Shown here: positions 45,671 to 55,390 of the stretch, piece after piece
Position numbering within the stretch: position 1 is the first letter of the stretch
Layout: every line of letters starts with the position of its first letter
DNA from: Scatavimonas merdipullorum
Lineage (GTDB): Bacteria > Bacillota > Clostridia > Oscillospirales > Acutalibacteraceae
Direction of reading: 5' to 3'
Assembly (NCBI GenBank): GCA_018712865.1
Contig: DVGH01000050.1
Span: forward strand, 56,235 to 120,234
DNA length: 64,000 bases
Made by a program: the position numbers and the translations under genes
The notes under the pieces: model-generated
Told to the model about the DNA's origin: nothing
Databases searched by the model: none
The model's input: the letters and a program-made list of their open reading frames with translations, nothing else

Positions 45671-46450
45671 TCACAGAATTTCGCTTCTTTCCACACTGCG
45701 TGCCTTCCCTGTCTTTTCGTCAATTTCAAACAAAATACAATCCAGCTTGCACGGGCCGTCCGCCAGATCAAAACGCTGCGGCAGCTTTTCCTTCAGCTTT
45801 GCAATAATGATTTCCGGCTTTACACCCAGCACGGAGTGCACTGTGCCGGTCATACCTACATCGGTAATATAGCCCGTGCCGTTTGGCAGCACGGTTTCGT
45901 CCGCGGTGGGCACATGCGTATGCGTTCCAAACAGCGCCGACACACGGCCGTCCAGATAATAGCCCATTGCGCGCTTTTCGCCGGTAGCTTCTGCGTGCAG
46001 GTCTACAACAATAACCTTTGCTCCCTGCTGCACAGCTTCGTCAAGCAGACGGTCAACGGTATGAAACGGGCAATCCAGCGGCTCTAAAAGCGCCGTACCC
46101 ATCAAATTAATGACCGCAACCTGGGTATATCCCATATCAACCATACACATGCCCCGTCCCGGCGTTGTTCCCTGCGGGAAATTAGCAGGCCGCAGCAAAT
46201 ATACATTTTCTTCATAAAACGGGAAAACCTCTTTTCTGCGAAAGGAATGGTTCCCACCCGTAATAACATCTACGCCGCTTTGAAACAAAAATTCTGCACT
46301 GGCGGGCGTAATACCGTTGCCGTCTGCAGAATTTTCCCCGTTTGCTATGACAAGGTCCACGTTTTTAAATTTTTTAAACGCCGGCAGCTTCTGCCGCAAA
46401 AAGTGGCAGCCTATGCTGCCTACTACATCACCGATTGCAAGAATATTCAT
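45671..46450 (-). CDS. YmdB-like metallophosphoesterase (TIGR00282 family)
   Basis: 259 residues from ATG 46450 (GAGGAAC upstream). Motifs: NILAIGDVVGSIG (Asp8), VIANGENSADGNGI (Asn/Glu), GGNHSFRRKE, VDLHAEATGEKRA and GTHTHVPTAD. In B. subtilis YmdB is a 2',3'-cyclic nucleotide phosphodiesterase affecting biofilm and motility decisions. Most likely monocistronic; the region 46451-46809 upstream has no supported gene. Confidence 0.9.
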   Translation of the reverse strand: MNILAIGDVVGSIGCHFLRQKLPAFKKFKNVDLVIANGENSADGNGITPASAEFLFQSGVDVITGGNHSFRRKEVFPFYEENVYLLRPANFPQGTTPGRGMCMVDMGYTQVAVINLMGTALLEPLDCPFHTVDRLLDEAVQQGAKVIVVDLHAEATGEKRAMGYYLDGRVSALFGTHTHVPTADETVLPNGTGYITDVGMTGTVHSVLGVKPEIIIAKLKEKLPQRFDLADGPCKLDCILFEIDEKTGKARSVERSEIL

Positions 46451-46809
46451 ATTTGCCGTTCCTCTTTCTTTTCTTCTGCAAATGCAAAAAATCCGCACCT
46501 TTGCCGTATAGAAACGGGCCGTCTTCAAAAAAGGCGCTGCAAAGTGCCTGTGGTAGCGGTACATATAGTGTTCCACAACTTCGCGCTTACAATTACAATC
46601 AAACGGTTTGATAAAAATCTGGCAGGAATAAACCGTAAAGCTTTTCCTGCTTATAAAAACAGCTTTTGTATTGAAACCCCGGATTGCACCCATAATACGG
46701 CTTATTCTATCTGCAAGAGCCCATTTTAAAGCAATCTTTCGGGCACGTTTACAGCCTATGCGTATGTTTATTTTATTATACCGTATCCCGCAATCTTGCG
46801 CAAGTGCGC

Positions 46810-46844
46810 AAAGCCGCCGCCGGCTTTCTGCCGGCGGCGGCTTT
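46810..46844 (-). terminator. Terminator of pckG
   Basis: Perfect 15-bp stem AAAGCCGCCGCCGGC/GCCGGCGGCGGCTTT with loop of five, about 58 nt after the stop of the PEP carboxykinase gene on the minus strand. Confidence 0.75.
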
Positions 46845-46901
46845 CGCTTAGGAGGGTTTTAATATCCAAATATCCAAAAAAAGTTTGGATGTTTTTTACT
46901 T

Positions 46902-48668
46902 TTATTTTGCAAGCCTTTGTTTTAACGCCTGCAGCTGGTCGGCAAGCTCTTGCGGTAGCTTGTTCCCAAACTTTTTGTAAAATTCTTCAATACCCTGGGC
47001 TTCCTGCATCCATTTTGTATTGTCAACAGAAAGAATTTCTTCCAACGTTTTTCTGTCGATGTCCAGCCCTTCAATATTAATATCTTCCGGCTTAGGCACA
47101 TAGCCAATCGCTGTTTCCACCGCATCTTTTTTGCCTTCGCAGCGGTCAATAATCCATTCCAGCACACGGAAGTTATCGCCAAAGCCCGGCCAAAGGAAGT
47201 TGCCCTCATCGTCCAGACGGAACCAGTTTACGTTGAAGATCTTGGGTGCTTTGTCGCCCAGCAGCTTGCCCATCTCAATCCAGTGCTTAAAATAGTCGCC
47301 CATATGATAACCGCAAAACGGCAGCATAGCCATGGGGTCGCGGCGTACAACGCCTACGGCGCCTGTTGCGGCAGCCGTTGTTTCAGAAGCCATAATAGAG
47401 CCTACGAACACGCCGTTGTCCCAATCCTTCGACTGGTATACCAGCGGTGTGGTCTGCGCCCTTCTTCCGCCAAAAATAATTGCAGAAATCGGTACGCCCT
47501 GTACATCGTCAAACTTGTCGCTGATGCACGGGCAGTTTTTCGCCGGCGCTGTAAAACGGCTGTTTGGATGCGCGCCCTTTTCTGTGGACGTTTTTCCGTT
47601 CCAGGGGTTGCCCTTCCAGTCCACCGCGTTTGTGGGCGGGTTCTTGTCCAGACCTTCCCACCATACGGTATTATCGTCCAGATTATGCACAACATTTGTA
47701 AAAATTGTTCCCTTGCGAGTAGAAGCAAGCGCGTTCGGGTTGGATTTTGCGTTTGTACCGGGCGCAACGCCGAAGAAGCCGTTTTCGGGATTAATCGCCC
47801 AAAGCCTGCCGTCTGGACCCTTGCGCATCCAGGCTATATCGTCGCCAACACACCAAACCTTATAGCCCCTGGAGGTGTAGCCCTCCGGAGGAATGAGCAT
47901 GGCAAGGTTGGTTTTGCCGCAGGCAGATGGGAAAGCAGCAGAAATATACTTGACCTCCCCCTGCGGGTTTTCTATACCAAGGATGAGCATATGCTCAGCC
48001 ATCCATTCGTGGTTTTTGCCAAGATAAGACGCAATGCGCAACGCAAAGCATTTTTTGCCGAGCAGCACGTTTCCGCCGTAGCCGGAATTAACCGAAATAA
48101 TATAATTGTCCTCCGGGAAATGGCAGATATAGCGCTTTTCTGCATCAATATCGCAGCGGGAATGCAGCCCCTTTACCCAGTCTTCACTGTCGCCCAGCTG
48201 GGTTAAAACTGCCGCTCCTACGCGCGTCATGATCGCCATATTCAGTACTACGTAGATCGAATCGGTCACCTCAATACCAATCTGTGCAAGCGGCGAACCG
48301 ATCGGTCCCATGGAATAGGGGATAATATACATGGTGCGCCCCTTATAGCTGCCCCTTGCAATATCAAAAAGCATTTTATAGGCTTCCTGCGGTTCTTTCC
48401 AGTTGTTGGTAGGACCTGCATCCTCTTCCTTTCTGGAGCAAATAAAGGTCCTGTCCTCTACACGCGCCACATCGTTGACAGCTGTCCTGTGCAGATAACA
48501 ACCGGGAAGCTTTTCTTCATTGAGCTTTATCAATTCGCCCGTGGAGCAGGCCTGTGCGCGCAGCGCCTCAAGCTGTTCCTCAGAGCCGTCGATCCATACT
48601 ATTTTGTCAGGTGTAAGCAGTTCTTTCATTTTATCCAGCCATGCAAGAACCGACTTATTGTTTGTCAT
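46902..48668 (-). CDS. pckG: Phosphoenolpyruvate carboxykinase (GTP)
   Basis: 588 residues from ATG 48668 (AAAGGGG upstream). GTP-type signatures: kinase-1 P-loop FPSACGKTNLAM, YIIPYSMGPIGSPLAQIGIE, GGYGGNVLLGKKC with the mobile Cys-containing region, PGTNAKSNPNALAS and FNVNWFR. Interconverts oxaloacetate and PEP with GTP/GDP. Most Bacillota carry the ATP-type pckA, so the GTP form is distinctive; in fermenters it can run toward CO2 fixation. Confidence 0.95.
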   Translation of the reverse strand: MTNNKSVLAWLDKMKELLTPDKIVWIDGSEEQLEALRAQACSTGELIKLNEEKLPGCYLHRTAVNDVARVEDRTFICSRKEEDAGPTNNWKEPQEAYKMLFDIARGSYKGRTMYIIPYSMGPIGSPLAQIGIEVTDSIYVVLNMAIMTRVGAAVLTQLGDSEDWVKGLHSRCDIDAEKRYICHFPEDNYIISVNSGYGGNVLLGKKCFALRIASYLGKNHEWMAEHMLILGIENPQGEVKYISAAFPSACGKTNLAMLIPPEGYTSRGYKVWCVGDDIAWMRKGPDGRLWAINPENGFFGVAPGTNAKSNPNALASTRKGTIFTNVVHNLDDNTVWWEGLDKNPPTNAVDWKGNPWNGKTSTEKGAHPNSRFTAPAKNCPCISDKFDDVQGVPISAIIFGGRRAQTTPLVYQSKDWDNGVFVGSIMASETTAAATGAVGVVRRDPMAMLPFCGYHMGDYFKHWIEMGKLLGDKAPKIFNVNWFRLDDEGNFLWPGFGDNFRVLEWIIDRCEGKKDAVETAIGYVPKPEDINIEGLDIDRKTLEEILSVDNTKWMQEAQGIEEFYKKFGNKLPQELADQLQALKQRLAK

Positions 48669-48720
48669 GATTACAAATCCCCTTTCTATGCATTTATGTG
48701 GGCTTTCAACACTGTTTTTT

Positions 48721-48749
48721 ATTATAATACAATTGGAAGGAATTATCAA
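48721..48749 (-). promoter_or_regulatory. Promoter of pckG
   Basis: Minus strand: TTGATA (48749-48744), 17-nt spacer, TATAAT (48726-48721), about 50 nt before the start codon. Confidence 0.7.
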
Positions 48750-48971
48750 TGTATAAATTGTGAATTTATAATCAGGTTCCGGAAGTTTTTCTGTCAAAAC
48801 GAATAATCCCCTACAAAATCCTGCAAAATTAATGTAAAATAAAAACTTTATTTATAATAAAAATTTATTTTTCGCAAGAAATAAATAAAGATCCTTCTAT
48901 TGCAAAGCAATACGATCCAAAAGCAGCGGCATTGGATATACACACAAAAAGCCGGAAAAATTTCTTTGCAA

Positions 48972-49982
48972 CTAGCCCTGTTCTATCGACATTGTAGCGC
49001 AGGCGTTTAATGAAAGATCCGCCGACTTTCCGCTTAAAAATTCGTAATAGCCCTGCGCGCCCACCATAGCGGCATTGTCACCGCACAGCGAAAGCGGCGG
49101 CATATACAGCTTATAGCCCAGCTCTTTGCATGCGCTTTGCAACCGGCTGCGCAGCAGGGAATTTGCAGAAACACCGCCTGCAATTACAAGCGTTTGACTG
49201 CCCGTGTCCTTTGCGGCTTTTAAAAAGCGGTCTGTCAGGCAATCCACCACCGCTTTGCGAAACGATGCCGACAAATCTTCCACCGGCAGCTTTTCCCCTT
49301 TTTGTAAGGCATTGTGGACAAGGTTGATCATCGCCGTTTTCAGCCCCGAAAAGCTAAAATCATACGGCGCGCCTTCCACAGTCGGGTGCGGCAGTCTGAA
49401 CGCTGCGTCATCCCCCTGCTGTGCAATCTTGTCCAGATAAACACCGCCGGGATAGGGCATCCCCATTGTACGCGCCGCTTTATCAAAAGCTTCTCCCGCG
49501 GCATCGTCGCGCGTTTTTCCCATTACATGCATCTGTGTATAGCCGTCCACCCTGATAATATGACTGTGACCGCCGCTGACTACCAGGCATAAAAACGGCG
49601 GTTTAAGCGCGCTGTGCGCTATATAATTGGCCGCGATATGCGCGCGCAGATGGTGTACGGGGATCAGCGGCTTGCCCGTTGCAAGCGACAGCCCCTTTAC
49701 ATAATTTACACCCACCAGCAGCGCACCAATCAACCCCGGCGCATATGTTACTGCAAACGCGTCTATGGCAGAAAGCGTACACTGTGCCTGCTCCAACGCC
49801 TGCTGTGTTACCGCGCAGATCGCTTCTGCATGCCTGCGCGACGCAATTTCCGGCACTACGCCGCCATACAGCCTGTGCTCCTCCACCTGTGAAGCAACCA
49901 CTGAGGACAAAACCGTCCTGCCGTCTTCCACCACGGCTGCAGCCGTTTCATCACAAGAGCTTTCTATTGCAAGAATTTTCAT
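48972..49982 (-). CDS. tsaD: tRNA N6-adenosine threonylcarbamoyltransferase TsaD
   Basis: 336 residues. ASKHA fold: ILAIESSCDETAAAVV at the start, metal-binding HHLRAH, VVSGGHSHI, and LVIAGGVSANSLLR and CGDNAAMVGAQGY. It installs the threonylcarbamoyl group at A37 of ANN-reading tRNAs. 21 nt after rimI in the same direction; tsaB and tsaE are not visible here although the usual cluster is tsaE-tsaB-rimI-tsaD. Confidence 0.96.
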   Translation of the reverse strand: MKILAIESSCDETAAAVVEDGRTVLSSVVASQVEEHRLYGGVVPEIASRRHAEAICAVTQQALEQAQCTLSAIDAFAVTYAPGLIGALLVGVNYVKGLSLATGKPLIPVHHLRAHIAANYIAHSALKPPFLCLVVSGGHSHIIRVDGYTQMHVMGKTRDDAAGEAFDKAARTMGMPYPGGVYLDKIAQQGDDAAFRLPHPTVEGAPYDFSFSGLKTAMINLVHNALQKGEKLPVEDLSASFRKAVVDCLTDRFLKAAKDTGSQTLVIAGGVSANSLLRSRLQSACKELGYKLYMPPLSLCGDNAAMVGAQGYYEFLSGKSADLSLNACATMSIEQG

Positions 49983-50003
49983 ATTTGTCCTCCGTTTTTC
50001 AGA

Positions 50004-50453
50004 TCAGTTAAAAAGCAGGGTTAAGATCAACGCATCCTCTTTTGGCTGGGTATAAAACCCTTTGCGCTTGCCCGCCGTTTTAAATCCCTCGCTGCGGTAC
50101 AGGCTGATCGCCGGTTGATTGCTCTGGCGCACCTCCAAAGATAAAAATTTTGCGCCCATACCCAATGCAAACCCCTGCGCCATATGTAAAAGCGTCCGCC
50201 CCACACCTTTTTTTCTGTGACCGGGGTGTACGGCAAGATTTGCAATGTACGCTTCGTCGCATACAATATGCATACCTATGTATCCGACGATTTCTTCTGC
50301 GCTTTGCGCTACAAAAAAATGCGCCGTGCCGTTTGCAAGCTCTGCCAAAAGCCCCTGTTCGCTCCAGGGCTTTGAAAAGCACAATGCTTCAAGCTGTGCG
50401 ACTTCTTTTACATGCCTGCGTTCCATGGGAACGACCATCACTTTGTTATTCAT
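50004..50453 (-). CDS. rimI: Ribosomal protein N-alanine acetyltransferase RimI-like
   Basis: 149 residues. GNAT fold with motif A ANLAVHPGHRKKGVGRTLLHMA and the RimI-like LEVRQSNQPAISLYRSEGFK. Family members acetylate the N-terminus of ribosomal protein bS18; other targets are possible. Overlaps the phosphatase gene by 8 nt and precedes tsaD, the common arrangement. Confidence 0.9.
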   Translation of the reverse strand: MNNKVMVVPMERRHVKEVAQLEALCFSKPWSEQGLLAELANGTAHFFVAQSAEEIVGYIGMHIVCDEAYIANLAVHPGHRKKGVGRTLLHMAQGFALGMGAKFLSLEVRQSNQPAISLYRSEGFKTAGKRKGFYTQPKEDALILTLLFN

Positions 50454-50886
50454 TCGTCTTTTTCTGCTCCTGTTTTTTGATTAGCTCCAGAAGAACAGCC
50501 AGTTGCTTGCGGATCTCTTCACAGCATTGTGTGTAGGTTTCCAGATTACCGCCAAACGGGTCTGAAACATGAAGAATATAAATTTTATTTTTTGCAACGC
50601 CAAGCTTCATAAGCGCCTGTGCATGCTGCATAGTCATGACCACAAAAAGGTCAACCGACGCAAGATCTTCTTGTAAAAGGCTTTTCGAGCGGTGCGCAGA
50701 CAAATCTGCACCCAGCGCTTTACAGGCCTCAATTGCATATTCCGCCGCAGGCTGCCCCGGCATAGCGGCAAGCCCGGCGCTGTCGGTGGTAAACGTTATT
50801 CCGCTGTCCTGCGCCATCTGTGTAAACAGAGCCTGTGCCATAGGGCTGCGGCAGGTATTGCCTGTACATACAAACGTAATGTTCAA
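50446..50886 (-). CDS. Low-molecular-weight protein-tyrosine phosphatase
   Basis: 146 residues. The P-loop is at the N-terminus: C7TGNTCR13 (CX5R followed by SP), and the general acid Asp is in VSDPFGG near residue 117. YwlE-like enzymes of Bacillota act on phosphoarginine or phosphotyrosine; the T at P-loop position CTGNT is the feature linked with arginine phosphatase activity in YwlE, so that activity is plausible. An 8-nt overlap couples it to rimI. Confidence 0.88.
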   Translation of the reverse strand: MNITFVCTGNTCRSPMAQALFTQMAQDSGITFTTDSAGLAAMPGQPAAEYAIEACKALGADLSAHRSKSLLQEDLASVDLFVVMTMQHAQALMKLGVAKNKIYILHVSDPFGGNLETYTQCCEEIRKQLAVLLELIKKQEQKKTNE

Positions 50887-50992
50887 AATACCTTCATCCT
50901 TTGCTTTTGTTTCTGTCAGGTACTACCAGGCCCGCCCAAACGACCCGGGAAGGTCCAAAGCATACCGATTTTTATTATTTTTCATCGCATTT

Positions 50993-53596
50993 TTAACCTT
51001 TTGCATCAAACCAGGTTCTGCCGATTGCTGCCTGCGCTACAAGCGGCACACGCAGCTTGCAGGCGGCTTCCATTTCCTCCTGTAAAAGCATAGCTGCCCG
51101 CATTGCCTCGTCTGCAGGCGCTTCCACCAGCAGTTCGTCATGCACCTGTAAAATCAACCGCGCACGCATACCCTCTTCCCGCAGGCGGCGGTCTACGCGG
51201 ATCATCGCAATTTTTATAATATCGGCCGCCGTCCCCTGTATGGGCATATTTCTTGCAACGCGCTCACCAAAGGAGCGCAGGTTAAAATTGCTGGAGGAAA
51301 GCTCCGGCAGATACCGGCGCCTGCCGTACAGGGTTTCCACATAACCGTCGCTTTTTGCTTTTTCAACGATGCGGCGCATATACGCGTCCACACCGCTGTA
51401 ATGCTTTAAATACGCCTGAATGTAGTTGGCCGCCTCTTTTCTGGTAACGCCAATATCCTTGGAAAGGGAAAACGCACCAATGCCGTATACAATTCCAAAA
51501 TTCACTGCCTTTGCACGGCTGCGCATAATGGGCGTTACCATGGAAAGCGGTATATGAAACACCTGCGAAGCCGTGATGGCATGGATATCCTCTTCGTTTT
51601 GAAACGCCTGGATCATAGCCTTGTCGTCTGCCAGATCCGCCAGCACACGCAGCTCAATCTGCGAATAATCCGCATCCACCAGCAGCCAGCCTTCCTTTGC
51701 ACAGAAAAAGCGGCGCATCTCTTTGCCCTGCTGGGTGCGCACCGGAATGTTCTGCAAATTTGGTTCTGTTGAGCTGATCCTGCCGGTACGCGTTTCCGTC
51801 TGATTAAAGCTGGAATGGATACGCCCATCCTGTGCGATCACCTTCAGCAGCACGTCGCAATAGGTGGATTTCAGTTTGGCAAGCGCGCGGTATTCCAGCA
51901 CATGTGCAACAACCGGATGGTCGTTTTTCAGGTTTTCCAACACCTCTGCGCTGGTGGAATAGCCGCTTTTTGTCTTCTTTCCAACGGGCAACATCAGCTT
52001 TTCAAACAGCGCTTCCCCCAGCTGCTTTGGGGAATTGATATTAAATGTATAACCAACCTCGTCATACACCGTCTGCTGTATTTCCGCAAGCCTTTCCTCC
52101 AGGGATTTTCCATATTGCGCAATCCCCTGTTCGTCTACCATAAAGCCTATGTTTTCCATTCTGGAGAGCACGTCTGCAAGCGGGATTTCAATCTCCTGCA
52201 GAAGCTTTTCCTGCCCGTTTGCTTCAATCTTTTTCGCAAGCGCCTGTATAAGCGCCGGCAACGCGGCCGCTTCTTCCACAAAGGTAAGCCGCTGTTCTTC
52301 CTCCTGTGGCACTTTTGGAGCGGAAACGGCATATTCCTCCAACAAACGGGAAACTGCATAGGAATTGGCTGAAGGGTTTAAAAGATAAGCTGCCAGCATT
52401 GTGTCAAACCCTATGTTTTTTACCGCAATATCCATTTTATGCAGTGCAGATAAAACCGGCTTTATATCATGTGTTTGCTTTTTGATGGTACGGTTTTCAA
52501 ACAATGCCTTTAAAAAAGCGGAAAATCCCTGCTGGTTTTGTACAATTTCGACCCGGCCATCCAGCGCAAATGCAAGCGCGTTGATTTGCCCGTTTTCCAT
52601 ATCTGCCGCAAAGGTGGCAACCCCTTGCGCGATCATTGTATCTAACAGCCGCTGCAAATCTTCCGTATAGGCAACATTCCACGGTTTTTCCTGCTTTTGC
52701 GGCGTGGCTTCCTGCATAGTGCCTGCACTGCGAAGTCCCATTTTGTCAATCAGGGAAAACAGCTCCAGCTCCGCCATCAGGCGCACCGCGCCTGCATTGT
52801 CACAGGGCACAGGGATATAATGCGCAAGCTCTGTATCAACAGGCGCCGTTTTACAGATGGTACCCAAGCGCCTGCTTAAATACGCATTGTCCTTGTCTTC
52901 CAAAAGCTTGCGGCGCACGCTGTCCTTTATGTCTGCAGTATCAAGCGCTTGATAAACCGTATCCAAATCATGAAAGCGTATAATCAAATCTGCCGCGCCC
53001 TTTGGCCCAATCCCCCTGACGCCCGGAATATTGTCGGAGCTGTCCCCCTGCAGGGCTTTTATATCAATCAGCTGCGCCGGCTCTACACCGTAATCCTCTT
53101 TGATTTTCGCTCGGTCATACACGGTTACCTCCGGCCTTCCCATCTTTGTTGCGGCAAGGCGCACGGTTACATGATCCGACACAAGCTGCAGGCTGTCCCG
53201 GTCACCTGTGGCAATCACGCACGTATTGCCCGTTTTTTCACAGGCATCTGCCAGCGTACCAAGAATATCGTCGGCTTCGTAGCCTTCACACTCTACAATT
53301 TTATAGCCCAAAAGCGCCAGCAGCTTTTTCAGCACGGGCAGCTGCTGGGCCAGCTCTTCCGGCATACCCTTGCGCTGTGCTTTGTAGCCCGCATATTCCC
53401 TGTGCCGGAACGTAGGGGCGCGCATATCGAAGGCTACCGCCACACCCTGCGGCTCTACGGCTTGCGCAATCTTGCGAAACATGGTCAAAAAGCCGTAAAT
53501 GGCATTTGTATAGCGGCCGTCTTTGGTGGTCAATAATTTTATCCCGTAAAACGCGCGGTTTAAAATGCTGTTTCCGTCCAGCACAAGAAGCTTCAT
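50993..53596 (-). CDS. polA: DNA polymerase I
   Basis: 867 residues. 5'-3' exonuclease domain (1-290; LLVLDGNSILNRAFYG, GVAVAFDMRAPTFRH, YEADDILGTLA, GDRDSLQLV), a degenerate 3'-5' exonuclease domain (about 315-490), and polymerase domain (about 500-867) with motif A VDADYSQIELR, motif B RSRAKAVNFGIVYGIGAF and motif C LQVHDELLVEAP. The first proofreading motif retains DxE-like ADMEN, but the second reads HDIKP in place of NxxxD, so proofreading is likely lost. 45 nt behind alr. Confidence 0.95.
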   Translation of the reverse strand: MKLLVLDGNSILNRAFYGIKLLTTKDGRYTNAIYGFLTMFRKIAQAVEPQGVAVAFDMRAPTFRHREYAGYKAQRKGMPEELAQQLPVLKKLLALLGYKIVECEGYEADDILGTLADACEKTGNTCVIATGDRDSLQLVSDHVTVRLAATKMGRPEVTVYDRAKIKEDYGVEPAQLIDIKALQGDSSDNIPGVRGIGPKGAADLIIRFHDLDTVYQALDTADIKDSVRRKLLEDKDNAYLSRRLGTICKTAPVDTELAHYIPVPCDNAGAVRLMAELELFSLIDKMGLRSAGTMQEATPQKQEKPWNVAYTEDLQRLLDTMIAQGVATFAADMENGQINALAFALDGRVEIVQNQQGFSAFLKALFENRTIKKQTHDIKPVLSALHKMDIAVKNIGFDTMLAAYLLNPSANSYAVSRLLEEYAVSAPKVPQEEEQRLTFVEEAAALPALIQALAKKIEANGQEKLLQEIEIPLADVLSRMENIGFMVDEQGIAQYGKSLEERLAEIQQTVYDEVGYTFNINSPKQLGEALFEKLMLPVGKKTKSGYSTSAEVLENLKNDHPVVAHVLEYRALAKLKSTYCDVLLKVIAQDGRIHSSFNQTETRTGRISSTEPNLQNIPVRTQQGKEMRRFFCAKEGWLLVDADYSQIELRVLADLADDKAMIQAFQNEEDIHAITASQVFHIPLSMVTPIMRSRAKAVNFGIVYGIGAFSLSKDIGVTRKEAANYIQAYLKHYSGVDAYMRRIVEKAKSDGYVETLYGRRRYLPELSSSNFNLRSFGERVARNMPIQGTAADIIKIAMIRVDRRLREEGMRARLILQVHDELLVEAPADEAMRAAMLLQEEMEAACKLRVPLVAQAAIGRTWFDAKG

Positions 53597-53641
53597 ATGC
53601 TTTTACTCCTTCCATCCATCGCCCGGCATACGGCCTGCATG

Positions 53642-54832
53642 TTATAGCTTGTCTGCAAGCGTAACTGCATGAACCACCTTGCCGTTTTGAACATAAACCC
53701 TTGCCACACGCTTGCCTACAAGACATGTCACCTCATAATTAATGGTGTTGCTCCATCGCGCAATGTCGTCTGCCGTGGGGGTATTTCTTTCCCCTGTTCC
53801 AAACAATGTAACCGTGTCGCCCATTTGCACACCCTGAATATCGGTCACGTCTGCAATCAGCTGATCCATACAGATCCTGCCCACAATTTTTGCCTGGCAG
53901 CCGCGTATGCCCACACGTCCCTCTTTTGCAAGCGCACGAATATAACCGTCTGCATAACCCACCGGAACAGTTGCCAGGCGCATTGCCTGCCCGGCGGTAA
54001 ACGTCCTTCCGTAGCTTACGTCTGCGCCGGGCTGCACAGTCTTAACGTGTGAAACCACCGACTTGAGCTCCATGGCAGGTAGCAAATCAAGCCTTCCCTT
54101 CAAATTTGGCGATGGAGAAAGCCCGTACAAGATGATCCCCGCCCTTATCATGTCCAGATGCGTCTGCTTATAATCGATGAATGCGCCGCTGTTTGCACAA
54201 TGGCGGATTTCAAAACGGATCCCTCTTTTTTCCAGCGCTTCGACTACATGCATAAAGCTTGCAAACTGCTGCAGCGTAAAGGATTTTCCCGCCTGGCCCT
54301 CGTCCGCTACGGAAAAATGCGTAAAAATCCCTTGCGGCACAAGCCCTTTATACCTGCAGATCTGCTCGGCTTCATCAATGGAATATGCATCGCGTGCAAA
54401 GTGCTGACACATCAGCCCAATACGACTCATGCCGGTGTCCAGCTTCAAATGAATTTGTATTTTTACACCCGCCTGCTGCGCGCTTTTTGACAAGGCCTGC
54501 GCGTAGTCGGACGAATAAACCGTCTGTGAAATATTCTGCCTGCTCAAAAGGGCAGCACAGTCGCACGGCGTATATCCAAGAATCAAAACCGGCAGCCTGA
54601 TCCCCGCATTGCGAAGCTGCATTGCCTCTTCTATATTCGAAACGGCAAACCAGTCTGCCCCCAGCCTTTCATACAGCTTTGCAAGCTCTACGGCTCCATG
54701 GCCGTAGCCGTCCGCTTTGATCACACAGCACACCATTGCATGCTTGTCCGTATGCTGCCGGATTACGCGGTAATTGTGCGCAATATGGTCCAAATTGATC
54801 TCTGCCCATGTTCGTTTGACAAAGGTGTTCAT
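53642..54832 (-). CDS. alr: Alanine racemase
   Basis: 396 residues. PLP lysine K39 in VIKADGYGHGA, the catalytic Tyr region MSRIGLM and the C-terminal domain with YADGYIRAL and GRICMDQLIADVTD. Provides D-alanine for peptidoglycan. Length normal. Followed by polA. Confidence 0.95.
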   Translation of the reverse strand: MNTFVKRTWAEINLDHIAHNYRVIRQHTDKHAMVCCVIKADGYGHGAVELAKLYERLGADWFAVSNIEEAMQLRNAGIRLPVLILGYTPCDCAALLSRQNISQTVYSSDYAQALSKSAQQAGVKIQIHLKLDTGMSRIGLMCQHFARDAYSIDEAEQICRYKGLVPQGIFTHFSVADEGQAGKSFTLQQFASFMHVVEALEKRGIRFEIRHCANSGAFIDYKQTHLDMIRAGIILYGLSPSPNLKGRLDLLPAMELKSVVSHVKTVQPGADVSYGRTFTAGQAMRLATVPVGYADGYIRALAKEGRVGIRGCQAKIVGRICMDQLIADVTDIQGVQMGDTVTLFGTGERNTPTADDIARWSNTINYEVTCLVGKRVARVYVQNGKVVHAVTLADKL

Positions 54833-55390
54833 CCTGACTGGTTCCTCCGCTTTTTGTTTTATTCCCTTATAAATATGTATTATATGCCTCTGTCACATTT
54901 CCGTCAACCATAGGTCCGGCGCTTTCTTTACCCGCGGTTTTCACAGCTTTATTATAATGGTTGTGCCCCCTTCCCCATTGGATAAAGCAAACATTTTTAA
55001 AGATAGACACACAACATATAGTATGTGTGTTTTTCCAGCATTGTACAGATTAAAAAGAGCACAAACGCGCATACCCATGCCAAAAGGCTTTTTGCGCGTG
55101 ATAAAAGCAGAAAAAACAAAATAAGAATCGTTATTTTTTTATCACTATATATTGTGGTTATAAAAAAAATAATCGCAATAAATTGTTTAATTCTTCTTTC
55201 TCATTAAGACTGCCTTTTCTTCACTTTTGCACGAAAAACGTCCTTTAAAACCGTCAATTTTACTATTGACTATCCCCTATATATGGACTATACTGATTAA
55301 ACGTTGGAAGTTGTAACCACTATATGTAGTGATATGGGGAATTTGAACAGCAATTGCGGTATAACCACGCATAAAAAGGAGAATCAGAAC
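54833..55390. other. Regulatory intergenic region between alr and nrdD
   Basis: No convincing gene in 558 nt. It is AT-rich in 55020-55200 and holds several AT-centred palindromes: ACACA...TGTGT around 55010-55029, CACTATATATTGTG (55143-55156), CCTATATATGG (55276-55286) and CACTATATGTAGTG (55318-55331). The last three resemble NrdR boxes. Confidence 0.6.
55265..55331 (+). promoter_or_regulatory. nrdD promoter with two NrdR-box-like palindromes
   Basis: TTGACT (55265-55270), 17-nt spacer, TATACT (55288-55293). A palindrome CCTATATATGG fills the spacer and CACTATATGTAGTG lies about 20 nt after the expected start; their centres are about 43 nt apart, four helical turns. The pattern fits the known consensus acaCwAtATaTwGtgt of the repressor NrdR, which binds paired boxes on ribonucleotide reductase promoters. 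No nrdR gene is in the window. Confidence 0.65.

Noticed and set aside
55025..55207. 60-codon frame between alr and nrdD
   Set aside because: Lies in low-complexity AT-rich sequence with no ribosome binding site; composition explains the open frame.
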